Of a stretch of 9,458 nucleotides of DNA, positions 1 through 5,882 are shown piece by piece. Below the pieces are notes generated by a model. It was not told where the DNA came from, made no database searches, and worked only from the letters and a program-made list of their open reading frames with translations. The translations under genes and the position numbers were made by a program. Location of the stretch: positions 1-9,458 of the forward strand of contig JAUVDE010000104.1 in assembly GCA_030595485.1 (NCBI GenBank). The letters are read 5' to 3'. Positions within the stretch are counted from its first letter, which is position 1. Every line of letters begins with the position of its first letter. Source of the stretch: Draconibacterium sp. GTDB lineage: Bacteria; Bacteroidota; Bacteroidia; Bacteroidales; Prolixibacteraceae.

Positions 1-78
1 ATTTAGTATATTGGGCTGGTTGTTATCTAAAATATTTGAGTTTATCTTACTTCAAATATAGCAATGAATAGAGTTGTG

Positions 79-86
79 TAATTTTG
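79..86 (+). promoter_or_regulatory. Possible smpB promoter, -7 element
   Basis: The octamer TAATTTTG is a perfect match to the Bacteroidota -7 consensus TAnnTTTG and lies 54 nt before the smpB start codon. No convincing TTTG-type -33 element sits 17-21 nt upstream, so this rests on one box only. The 140 bases before smpB hold no supported gene. Two plus-strand frames are open from the window edge to stops at 59-61 and 69-71, and either could be the tail of an upstream gene, but the tails are too short to identify. Confidence 0.35.
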
Positions 87-140
87 AAGCAGCAAGTAAT
101 AGGATTTATATAATACATTGGAGATTTAGACGTACGAAAC

Positions 141-602
141 ATGGGACATAAAGTACAACAGAATATTAGCATTAAAAATCGTAAAGCAACTTTCGAATAC
201 GAGTTGATTGAACGTTTTGTGGCTGGAATGCAGTTGGTTGGTACCGAAATTAAATCTATTCGAAATGGAAAGGTGAATTTAACGGATTCATATTGCCAGT
301 TAATTAGAGGCGAAATGTATGTAATAAACCTCCACATTGCAGAATACGAAATGGGAACCTGCAATAACCACATTGCCAAACGCGATCGGAAACTTTTACT
401 CAATAAAAAGGAAATTGTAAAACTTGAGAAGAAGGTGAAGGAGTCGGGGCTTACCCTTATTTGTACTAAACTTTTTGTAAATGCCAAAGGTTTTGCAAAA
501 TTGGAAATTGCTTTGGCACGTGGTAAAAAAACATACGATAAACGCGAATCGCTAAAAACAAACGATGCCAAGCGTGAAATGGATCGTGCAATGAAGTTCT
601 AA
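141..602 (+). CDS. smpB: SsrA (tmRNA)-binding protein SmpB
   Basis: SmpB binds tmRNA and delivers it to ribosomes stalled on broken mRNAs, so that the nascent chain is tagged for proteolysis and the ribosome is released (trans-translation, cytoplasm). The 153-residue product has the usual family length and layout. The N-terminal beta barrel carries GTEIKSIRNGKVNLTDSY at about residues 34-51, then HIAEYEMG at 65-72 and the RDRKLLL segment at 81-87. The C-terminal tail is basic (LARGKKTYDKRESLK at 125-139, then KREMDRAMK); in the family this tail enters the decoding centre as a helix. The ATG at 141 gives the expected short N-terminus before the barrel. The next gene begins 21 nt downstream on the same strand, so the two are probably co-transcribed. 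Identification is secure. Confidence 0.97.
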   Translation: MGHKVQQNISIKNRKATFEYELIERFVAGMQLVGTEIKSIRNGKVNLTDSYCQLIRGEMYVINLHIAEYEMGTCNNHIAKRDRKLLLNKKEIVKLEKKVKESGLTLICTKLFVNAKGFAKLEIALARGKKTYDKRESLKTNDAKREMDRAMKF

Positions 603-623
603 ATTACATTTTCAGGACAGTTT

Positions 624-1007
624 ATGGAGAATGAAAAAGCATATTCGATTAAATATGAGATGGATGAGAACCAAGGTATTCTTATTCGTGAAATTGCCGG
701 TGAGATGGGCATGGCCGATATAATTGATATGTGGAAAAAGGATATTGCAAATGGTTCTGTAAACAAAAATTTGAAAGCCGTTATTACTGACTTTTCTTCA
801 GGTAAGAATTTGTCAAAAATGAGTGAGTTGAAATCTATTGCGACTTATTACGAAGAAAACTTTGATTTGCTTGAAAACATAAAAATTGCTGTAGTTCTTG
901 ATGATAATACTGTAGCAATACCATTAATGTATCAACACGGAAATCCGAAAATTCAACATTCGGTATTTAGCACGCTCGTTGCTGCCATTGCCTGGGCAAA
1001 AGAATAA
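624..1007 (+). CDS. Small hypothetical protein, STAS/SpoIIAA-like
   Basis: A 127-residue cytoplasmic protein with no signal peptide or membrane segment. Strands and helices appear to alternate: strand ILIREIAG (about 19-26), helix MADIIDMWKKDI (30-41), strand LKAVITDFS (50-58), helix MSELKSIATYYEE (65-77) and strand IKIAVVLDD (85-93). That order resembles STAS/SpoIIAA-like folds found in short Bacteroidota proteins. No catalytic motif and no obvious phosphorylatable Ser of the anti-sigma antagonist type is visible, so I assign no function. It starts 21 nt after smpB on the same strand and probably shares its transcript. Its codon use looks like that of its neighbours, which supports a real gene. 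The family call is inference from fold pattern only. Confidence 0.8.
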   Translation: MENEKAYSIKYEMDENQGILIREIAGEMGMADIIDMWKKDIANGSVNKNLKAVITDFSSGKNLSKMSELKSIATYYEENFDLLENIKIAVVLDDNTVAIPLMYQHGNPKIQHSVFSTLVAAIAWAKE

Positions 1008-1021
1008 TTAGTAGTATTTGC

Positions 1022-1157
1022 AAGAAAACGCCAAATACTGCGTTACCCTTGTTTTGAAAACAGTCATTTGCAAAAGAAAACTCCTTGATTTTCAAAACTT
1101 CGAAAGCCTTGTCTTTGACGTTTTCTTATTAAAGACTTAAGAAATCAGAGTTTTCTT
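1022..1157. repeat. Nested inverted repeats between convergent genes
   Basis: The spacer between the STAS-like gene and the minus-strand exonuclease gene is dense in inverted repeats. AAGAAAACTC (1074-1083) plus TGATTT (1086-1091) pairs with AAATCA (1142-1147) plus GAGTTTTCTT (1148-1157), about 16 bp with a small bulge. GTCTTT (1111-1116) pairs with AAAGAC (1131-1136). AAGAAAACG (1022-1030) is complementary to CGTTTTCTT (1119-1127). GTTTTGAAAA (1051-1060) pairs with TTTTCAAAAC (1089-1098), and AACGC (1027-1031) with GCGTT (1040-1044). Several of these folds exclude one another. The arms end in TTTTCTT on either strand, so a bidirectional terminator is plausible; a decayed palindromic element is an alternative. 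Confidence 0.6.
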
Positions 1158-1174
1158 GTACGCACTAAGTACGT

Positions 1175-1209
1175 CAATCTTATCAATCTCCTTCAATCTT
1201 TATTAATCA
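1175..1209. repeat. CAATCT short tandem repeat
   Basis: CAATCT occurs at 1175-1180, 1184-1189 and 1194-1199, and the related TAATCA at 1204-1209, giving a degenerate period of 9-10 bp. It lies just past the stop codon of the minus-strand exonuclease gene. No function is evident. Confidence 0.45.
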
Positions 1210-1211
1210 GT

Positions 1212-1934
1212 TTACACCACTTCCAAATTATCAAACGGAATAATTTTATCGCCTTTGTATTTTAGCAATAGATTGGCCACCGCCAGCGTGTCTTTTTCGC
1301 AATAACGAATAATGCGATCAATGTTGTTTTCTTCCCAATAAACTTTCGAAACCTGGCTTCCATCGATATCATCTTTGGGTGTTGGAATATTAAATAGTTC
1401 GCAAAGCAAGGGCAGCGATGTATAATGTTTGTAATCGCCAAACTTCCAAAGCTGCAAAGTGTCAATCAAAATGTCTTTTACTTCCCACGGTTTTGCTCCT
1501 GCAATGTCGAGTATTTTGGGCAGACTTAGGTTGTTTACCAATGCACGGCGCGAAATATAGGGGAAATCAAACTCCTGGCCGTTGTGCGCACAAAGCCTGC
1601 GTTTTCCCTTTTGGGCAAATCCATCAAGTGCATTAAAAAAGTTCTGAATTAGCTTTTTCTCATCATCATCGTAAAACGACTTGGCCCGAAAAAAGAATTC
1701 ACCTTGCTTTTGTATTACGTAACCAACCGAAATGCACACAATTTTTCCAAATTCAGCATAAATTCCGGCTCGCTCATAAAGCTCTTCGGCAGGTTTGTCA
1801 TCGCTAATTTGGAATTGCATTTTGCGCTCCCAAAGCTGCTGCCATTTTTCAGTTAGTTCAGTGTATTCTGGTGCCAAGGGTACCGTTTCAATGTCAAGAA
1901 AAAGAATTTCTTCAATATTAACATTACGTAGCAT
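1212..1934 (-). CDS. Predicted 3'-5' exonuclease, PolB exonuclease-like (DnaQ-fold)
   Basis: A stand-alone 3'-5' exonuclease domain related to the proofreading domain of family B DNA polymerases (DEDDy type, the COG3298/PF10108 kind). The 240-residue protein has all four acidic metal ligands in order: Exo I LFLDIET (D14, E16), Exo II CAHNGQEFDFPY (H117, N118, D123) and Exo III YCEKDTLAV (Y211, D215). No polymerase or helicase domain follows, so it is probably a single-domain nuclease acting on DNA or RNA ends; the substrate cannot be told from sequence. Its ATG overlaps the udk stop codon by one base (TAATG on the minus strand), which fixes the start and implies translational coupling to udk. 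Its 3' end faces a structured intergenic region. Confidence 0.9.
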   Translation of the reverse strand: MLRNVNIEEILFLDIETVPLAPEYTELTEKWQQLWERKMQFQISDDKPAEELYERAGIYAEFGKIVCISVGYVIQKQGEFFFRAKSFYDDDEKKLIQNFFNALDGFAQKGKRRLCAHNGQEFDFPYISRRALVNNLSLPKILDIAGAKPWEVKDILIDTLQLWKFGDYKHYTSLPLLCELFNIPTPKDDIDGSQVSKVYWEENNIDRIIRYCEKDTLAVANLLLKYKGDKIIPFDNLEVV

Positions 1935-2548
1935 TACTGTGCATTTAAAGTTTGTACAATGTGGTTGGTTAAAATTTGAATGGCAATTTTATTTTTGCCA
2001 CCCTGCGGAACAATGATGTCCGCGTATCGTTTTGTAGGTTCAATAAACTGAAGATGACTGGGACGCACTGTGTTTTTGTAGCGTTTTAGTACTTGGTCAA
2101 CATCGCGTCCACGCTCCTGAATATCACGCTGAATTACGCGTGAAAGCCGAATGTCTGAATCACAATCCACATAAACTTTTATGTCCATTAAATCGCGAAG
2201 TCGTTTATTGGTCAGGCATAAAATTCCTTCAATTATTAATACCTGTTTTGGGCTAATGGAATTCGTTTTCTTATCTCTTGTACAGCTAATGAACGAATAA
2301 ACGGGCTCTTCAATTGCTGCTCCGCTTTGAAGTTGTTTAACGTGTTCAATCATCAAGTCGAATTCAATAGAATCGGGATGATCGAAATTCTTTTTACGAC
2401 GTTCTTCCAGCGAAAGGTGACTATTGTCGAAATAGTAGGAGTCGTGGGTTAAAATAGCTACTTGAGCTGTTGAAAATTTTTCGGCTATTTTTTTTACAAC
2501 TGTGGTTTTACCCGAGCCTGTTCCACCTGCAATGCCAATTACCAGCAT
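1934..2548 (-). CDS. udk: Uridine kinase
   Basis: Phosphorylates uridine (and cytidine) to UMP/CMP in pyrimidine salvage, cytoplasmic. The 204-residue protein matches the usual family length. It begins with the P-loop IAGGTGSGKTT (residues 6-16), followed by the uridine-binding DSYYFD (36-41) and FDHPDSIEFD (55-64). IIEGIL (105-110) is at the second strand, and the lid region RDIQERGRD (141-149) comes before RYKNTVRPSHLQFIEPTKRYADIIVP (156-181). The ATG lies immediately before the first beta strand, so no other start is needed. It is the first gene of a two-gene minus-strand unit with the exonuclease and is divergent from the Dabb gene, with 114 bp between them. Nothing essential is missing. 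Confidence 0.95.
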   Translation of the reverse strand: MLVIGIAGGTGSGKTTVVKKIAEKFSTAQVAILTHDSYYFDNSHLSLEERRKKNFDHPDSIEFDLMIEHVKQLQSGAAIEEPVYSFISCTRDKKTNSISPKQVLIIEGILCLTNKRLRDLMDIKVYVDCDSDIRLSRVIQRDIQERGRDVDQVLKRYKNTVRPSHLQFIEPTKRYADIIVPQGGKNKIAIQILTNHIVQTLNAQ

Positions 2549-2594
2549 ATCTTCTAATTAATTGTTATGTTTTTTGTATTGAAAAAAGAATAAT

Positions 2595-2602
2595 AAAACT
2601 TA
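2595..2602 (-). promoter_or_regulatory. Weak candidate udk promoter, -7 element
   Basis: Read on the minus strand this is TAAGTTTT, seven of eight bases of TAnnTTTG, 46 nt before the udk ATG in the 114-bp divergent spacer. No clear -33 element accompanies it. The spacer must hold a promoter for udk because the neighbouring gene is divergent, but this exact site is uncertain. Confidence 0.25.
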
Positions 2603-2617
2603 ACGCTAAGAAAACAC

Positions 2618-2625
2618 TAATTTCG
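2618..2625 (+). promoter_or_regulatory. Candidate promoter of the Dabb gene, -7 element
   Basis: TAATTTCG matches TAnnTTTG at seven of eight positions and lies 37 nt before the Dabb start codon. A divergent upstream gene requires a promoter in this spacer. The -33 element is not recognisable, so the assignment is tentative. Confidence 0.35.
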
Positions 2626-2662
2626 CAGTCCTAAAAGCACAAGTTACAAAAAATAGACAGCA

Positions 2663-2962
2663 ATGATAAATCACGTAGTTCTTTTTAAACTAAGAGAATT
2701 TTCTGATGAAGAGAAAATCGAAGTTATAGCCGAATTGAAAGGCAAATTGTTAGCACTGAAAGATAAAATTGCAGAGTTAAAATACATCGAGGTTGGTGAG
2801 AACTACGAGTTGCAAGCCAACAGTTACGATCTCGCATTAATTTCACATTTCGAATCGGAAGAGGATTTAGATAAATACCGTGTTCATCCCGAGCATTTAA
2901 AAGTTGTTGAACGCGTTGGGCAAACAACGGTTGCCCGTGCTGCTGTTGATTTTAATTTTTAA
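2663..2962 (+). CDS. Dabb (stress-responsive dimeric alpha-beta barrel) domain protein
   Basis: A 99-residue single-domain protein of the Dabb family (PF07876), ferredoxin-like folds that pair into a dimeric barrel. Visible family features are the opening strand MINHVVLFKL (1-10), a charged helix from about residue 14 to 38, the strand YIEVGENYE (41-49), SYDLALISHFES (54-65), and HPEHLKVVE near the C-terminus (75-83) with its conserved His-Pro. The biochemical role is unknown for most bacterial members; some relatives in other kingdoms act on polyketides or respond to stress. It appears to be a one-gene unit: a promoter candidate upstream and an intrinsic terminator that overlaps its own stop codon. 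Family call is firm, function is open. Confidence 0.88.
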   Translation: MINHVVLFKLREFSDEEKIEVIAELKGKLLALKDKIAELKYIEVGENYELQANSYDLALISHFESEEDLDKYRVHPEHLKVVERVGQTTVARAAVDFNF

Positions 2963-2974
2963 CAGCATTTTTTT
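2941..2974 (+). terminator. Intrinsic terminator overlapping the Dabb stop codon
   Basis: TGCTGTTGA (2941-2949) pairs with TTAACAGCA (2959-2967) through one G-U pair, leaving a 9-nt T-rich loop, and is followed by seven T residues (2968-2974). The stop codon TAA (2960-2962) lies in the 3' arm, so ribosomes finishing the gene would cover the stem. The stem is AT-rich and may leak, which would feed the manA gene 38 nt downstream. Confidence 0.7.
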
Positions 2975-3012
2975 CAATAAGTAAATAATCAGTCATCATT
3001 AATAAATTTAGT

Positions 3013-3996
3013 ATGAGCGGCCTTTATCCAATAAAGTTTACACCAATTTTTCACGATAAAATTTGGGGTGGAAATCGAATGAAATCCATCCTGAACAAAG
3101 ATTATGGTAATCTTCCAAATTGTGGCGAAAGCTGGGAATTGTCTGGTGTTGAAGGAAATATTTCGGTAGTTAGTAACGGTATTTTAGCCGGAAACGACTT
3201 AAATGAAATTATTGAAATTTACATGGGCGACTTGGTTGGCGAAAAAGTGTACGAAAAATTTGGTAACGAATTTCCACTGCTGATTAAATTTATCGATGCG
3301 CAGGATGATCTTTCAATTCAGGTGCACCCCAATGATAAATTGTCGAAAGAGCGCCACAACGCATATGGTAAAACCGAAATGTGGTATGTTGCCGGAAAAG
3401 AAGAAGGTGCATTAATCAACTCGGGTTTTAACCAGAAAGTAACACGCGAAAAGTACCTCGAACATTTTAAAGCCGGAAAACTAACCGATTTGTTACATTA
3501 CGATGAGGCACAAGTTGGCGATATATATTTTATTCCTGCCGGTCGTGTTCACGCAATTGGAAAAGGTAGTTTGGTAGCCGAAATACAGCAAACATCGGAT
3601 GTTACCTATCGTATTTTCGATTACAATCGTAAAGACGATAAAGGTAATGAGCGTGAATTACATACCGATTTAGCTTTAGATGCCATCGATTTTTCGTATT
3701 CGAGCGAGTACAAAACCAAATACAAAATTGAGCAAAATAAAGCAACTGAAATTGTAAGTTGCCCCTATTTTACAACAAATATTCAAGAGTTTACCGAGGT
3801 AATTGACAAGGATTATAACGAAATTGATTCGTTTGTAATTTTCATGACCATGGAAGGCAGTTTCGATATTGTTTGGGAAGAAGGAACAGAAACTGTGGAA
3901 ATGGGGGAAACAGTTTTAATCCCTGCAAACCTTGAATCTATTCAGCTAAAACCAAAAACAGAGAGCGTAAAAATTCTTGAGGTTTTTATCAAATAG
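3013..3996 (+). CDS. manA: Mannose-6-phosphate isomerase, class I
   Basis: Zinc-dependent interconversion of mannose-6-phosphate and fructose-6-phosphate, linking mannose use and GDP-mannose synthesis to glycolysis. The 327-residue product matches the short bacterial type I PMI (cupin) enzymes. The zinc ligands fall in their usual motifs: SIQVHPND (Q103, H105), KTEMWYV (E122) and PAGRVHAIG (H180), followed by the active-site segment EIQQTSDVTYRIFDYNR with R200. The N-terminal IKFTPIFHDKIWGG (7-20) and the GESWELSG block (38-45) are also typical. The second cupin half (from about 240) is less conserved but complete. No good promoter fits in the 38 nt after the upstream terminator, so it is either read through or uses an atypical promoter. 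engB follows 44 nt downstream. Confidence 0.95.
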   Translation: MSGLYPIKFTPIFHDKIWGGNRMKSILNKDYGNLPNCGESWELSGVEGNISVVSNGILAGNDLNEIIEIYMGDLVGEKVYEKFGNEFPLLIKFIDAQDDLSIQVHPNDKLSKERHNAYGKTEMWYVAGKEEGALINSGFNQKVTREKYLEHFKAGKLTDLLHYDEAQVGDIYFIPAGRVHAIGKGSLVAEIQQTSDVTYRIFDYNRKDDKGNERELHTDLALDAIDFSYSSEYKTKYKIEQNKATEIVSCPYFTTNIQEFTEVIDKDYNEIDSFVIFMTMEGSFDIVWEEGTETVEMGETVLIPANLESIQLKPKTESVKILEVFIK

Positions 3997-4040
3997 ATTT
4001 TAATTTCTTAACTTCAGAATTCATTCAAAATTTGTCTTTA

Positions 4041-4637
4041 ATGGAGATAAAAGAAGCGCAGTTTATCATTAGTAATTCCGACGTTGCTAAATGTCCGGCA
4101 GCTGACCGTCCTGAATATGCATTTATTGGACGATCGAATGTAGGCAAGTCGTCGTTGATTAATATGCTTGCAGGTAAAAAAGCCTTGGCGAAAACATCGG
4201 GTCGCCCGGGTAAAACACAGTTAATCAATCATTTTTTGATAAATAAAGAATGGTATTTGGTTGATTTGCCGGGTTATGGTTACGCCAAAGTTCCAAAAGC
4301 CGCACGACAGAAATGGGAAAAATTCCTGAAAAGATACATTCTAAAACGAGAAAATCTGTATTGTCTTTTTGTGTTAATTGACGCACGTCATGAAGCCCAA
4401 AAGGTAGATCTTAATTTTATGGAATGGTTGGGAATAAGTGGAATTCCATTTTCAATAATCTTTACCAAAACAGACAAGCTAAAACCCGAAGAGCTGGAAG
4501 CTAATTTAAAGGCTTACGAAGAAAAATTGTTTGAAACCTGGGATACTATGACAGGGTATTTTGCTTCGTCTGCTGAGTCGGGGGCTGGAAAAGATGAGAT
4601 TTTAGAATTTATTGAGAACGTTAACCAAAATGGTTAA
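4041..4637 (+). CDS. engB: Ribosome biogenesis GTP-binding protein EngB/YihA/YsxC
   Basis: TRAFAC-class GTPase needed for late assembly of the large ribosomal subunit. From the ATG at 4041 the protein is 198 residues. Motifs are in order: G1 GRSNVGKSS (30-38), G2 region TSGRPGKTQ (52-60), G3 DLPGYGYAKV (75-84), G4 TKTDK (142-146) and G5 SSA (176-178). A TTG at 4032 is in frame and would add three residues, but the family normally begins close to MEIKxAxFxxSNxD, so the ATG is preferred. It lies 44 nt after manA on the same strand. A 7-bp inverted repeat, TTAACCA/TGGTTAA, covers the last codons and stop (4621-4637) but has no T-run. Identification is secure. Confidence 0.95.
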   Translation: MEIKEAQFIISNSDVAKCPAADRPEYAFIGRSNVGKSSLINMLAGKKALAKTSGRPGKTQLINHFLINKEWYLVDLPGYGYAKVPKAARQKWEKFLKRYILKRENLYCLFVLIDARHEAQKVDLNFMEWLGISGIPFSIIFTKTDKLKPEELEANLKAYEEKLFETWDTMTGYFASSAESGAGKDEILEFIENVNQNG

Positions 4638-4699
4638 AACTGTTGATTTCTTGTGAATTCAATTCCAATAATATTTATTTAAGGTACAGCAAAAGTTAT

Positions 4700-4707
4700 T
4701 AACTTTA
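4700..4707 (+). promoter_or_regulatory. Candidate prs promoter, -7 element
   Basis: TAACTTTA agrees with TAnnTTTG at seven of eight positions. Transcription from here would start near 4714 and give prs a leader of about 110 nt that includes the short upstream ORF at 4736-4810. No strong -33 element is visible. Confidence 0.35.
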
Positions 4708-4735
4708 CGCATTCCTTAATTTTAAATTAACCACT

Positions 4736-4810
4736 ATGGGGATGAAACTAGCCTTGCGTAACTTCAAATTTTATACGGCACTACCGGTACGTCTCTTTTT
4801 ATACTGCTAA
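4736..4810 (+). CDS. Possible 24-codon upstream ORF in the prs leader
   Basis: An ATG (with a second in-frame ATG at 4742) opens a 24-codon frame ending in TAA, 15 nt before the prs start codon. The predicted peptide begins MGMKLALRNFKFY and ends PVRLFLYC: it is basic and hydrophobic, with no acidic residue. Its position in a 188-bp leader ahead of a nucleotide-biosynthesis gene would suit a leader peptide that affects prs translation or transcription, but a frame this short can occur by chance. No terminator/antiterminator pair is evident. A TACCGGTA palindrome (4782-4789) lies within it. Existence as a translated gene is uncertain. Confidence 0.3.
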   Translation: MGMKLALRNFKFYTALPVRLFLYC

Positions 4811-4825
4811 TATTCTAAAAATTAT

Positions 4826-5764
4826 ATGATGAAAACTCACCCGCTTAAAATTTTTACAGGAACGAACACCAGGTATTTGACCGAAAAAATTTGCGATAGT
4901 TTAGACGTTGATTTAGGACTTTCATCGTGTCCGGTATTTGCCGATGGTGAATTCGAACCCTGCTACGAAGAAACCATTCGTGGTTGTCACGTATTTATTG
5001 TACAGTCAACTCCTCCAACTGCCGATAATTTGTTGGAACTTTTGTTAATGGTTGATGCGGCTAAACGTGCAAGTGCGTATAAAGTAATTGCCGTGGTACC
5101 TTATTTTGGTTATGCGCGTCAGGATAGAAAGGACAAACCACGTGTTTCTATTGGTGCAAAATTGGTGGCCGACCTTATGTCAACAGCCGGAATTGACCGA
5201 TTGATTACTTTAGATTTACATGCCGATCAGATTCAAGGATTCTTTAATGTTCCCGTTGACCATTTGTTTGCTTCGGCTTTGTTTGTCCCTTTTATCGAAA
5301 AAATGGGCTTAGACAATGTAATTATTGCATCGCCTGATGTGGGTGGAACAAAACGTGCCAATACGTATGCAAAAATGTTAGATACAGGTATCGTTATTTG
5401 TCATAAAACAAGAGCGCGTCCTAACGAGGTGGGTAACATGACCGTTATTGGTGATGTTGAAGGAAGAGACGTAATTATTGTTGACGATATGATAGACACC
5501 GCGGGAACGATTACGAAAGCAGCTAATCTGATGAAAGGTAAAGGAGCTAGAACTGTTCGTGCTTTTGCCGCACACGGCGTGCTTTCAGGGCCAGCTGTTG
5601 AGCGTATTGAAAATTCTGAGTTGGAAGAGGTGTATTTTACCGATTCAATTGCGCCGAAATTAGTTAGCGACAAAATTAAATATATTTCTACCGCCGATGC
5701 TTTAGGAGAAGCCATTCGTAGGGTGTATAAAAATCAGTCAATTAGTTCGTTATATTATAAATAA
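4826..5764 (+). CDS. prs: Ribose-phosphate pyrophosphokinase (PRPP synthetase)
   Basis: Transfers pyrophosphate from ATP to ribose-5-phosphate to make PRPP, the precursor for purines, pyrimidines, NAD, histidine and tryptophan. The 312-residue protein has the class I family length. Motifs are FADGE (38-42), the flexible ATP loop YFGYARQDRKDKPR (93-106), DLHADQIQGFF (130-140, with catalytic H132), and the PRPP-binding loop VDDMIDTAGT (219-228). The N-terminus starts MMKTHPLKIFTG; either of two adjacent ATGs (4826, 4829) could be used. It is followed by rplY, pth and an S4 protein on the same strand, an order I associate with Bacteroidota. The rplY promoter overlaps its last codons, so that downstream block can also be transcribed separately. 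Confidence 0.96.
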   Translation: MMKTHPLKIFTGTNTRYLTEKICDSLDVDLGLSSCPVFADGEFEPCYEETIRGCHVFIVQSTPPTADNLLELLLMVDAAKRASAYKVIAVVPYFGYARQDRKDKPRVSIGAKLVADLMSTAGIDRLITLDLHADQIQGFFNVPVDHLFASALFVPFIEKMGLDNVIIASPDVGGTKRANTYAKMLDTGIVICHKTRARPNEVGNMTVIGDVEGRDVIIVDDMIDTAGTITKAANLMKGKGARTVRAFAAHGVLSGPAVERIENSELEEVYFTDSIAPKLVSDKIKYISTADALGEAIRRVYKNQSISSLYYK

Positions 5765-5776
5765 TTTCTATTTTTG
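5746..5776 (+). promoter_or_regulatory. Promoter of the rplY-pth-S4 operon
   Basis: TATTTTTG (5769-5776) is a perfect TAnnTTTG -7 element. TTCG (5746-5749), one base off TTTG, lies 19 nt upstream in the -33 position. The upstream half falls in the last codons of prs and the -7 box just past its stop. Initiation near 5783 would give rplY a leader of roughly 100 nt. This is the best-formed promoter in the window. Confidence 0.6.
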
Positions 5777-5825
5777 CACCGCTTTTTCCATAAGCAGACC
5801 GCATTTTAGTTATGCATGCTGTTTG

Positions 5826-5843
5826 TCCCGACCTTGTTCGGGA
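5826..5843 (+). repeat. Hairpin in the rplY leader
   Basis: TCCCGA (5826-5831) and TCGGGA (5838-5843) form a perfect 6-bp GC-rich stem with loop CCTTGT, about 40 nt before the rplY start codon. It has no T-run, so it is not a terminator. It looks like the short palindromic intergenic repeats common in Bacteroidota, though a role in the leader of a ribosomal protein mRNA is possible. Confidence 0.5.
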
Positions 5844-5882
5844 AGGGCTGAGTACCATAATTATTAACGTAAATTATTAAAA

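Noticed and set aside
47..571. Minus-strand 174-codon ORF opposite smpB
   Set aside because: It is antisense to a clearly recognised smpB gene, has no recognisable domain, and its composition is explained by the complementary codons.
1418..1636. Plus-strand ORF opposite the exonuclease gene
   Set aside because: The exonuclease frame carries all four catalytic acids; this frame has no recognisable features.
3003..3010. TAAATTTA as a manA promoter -7 element
   Set aside because: It lies 2 nt before the ATG, so transcription would start inside the coding sequence.
4032..4034. TTG as the engB start
   Set aside because: The ATG at 4041 gives the N-terminus expected for the family; TTG would only add three residues.
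4621..4637. TTAACCA/TGGTTAA hairpin at the end of engB as a terminator
   Set aside because: The stem is AT-rich with a 3-nt loop and is followed by AAAC, with no T-run on either strand.
5401..5715. Minus-strand 104-codon ORF inside prs
   Set aside because: It is antisense to well-conserved PRPP synthetase motifs and shows no family resemblance.
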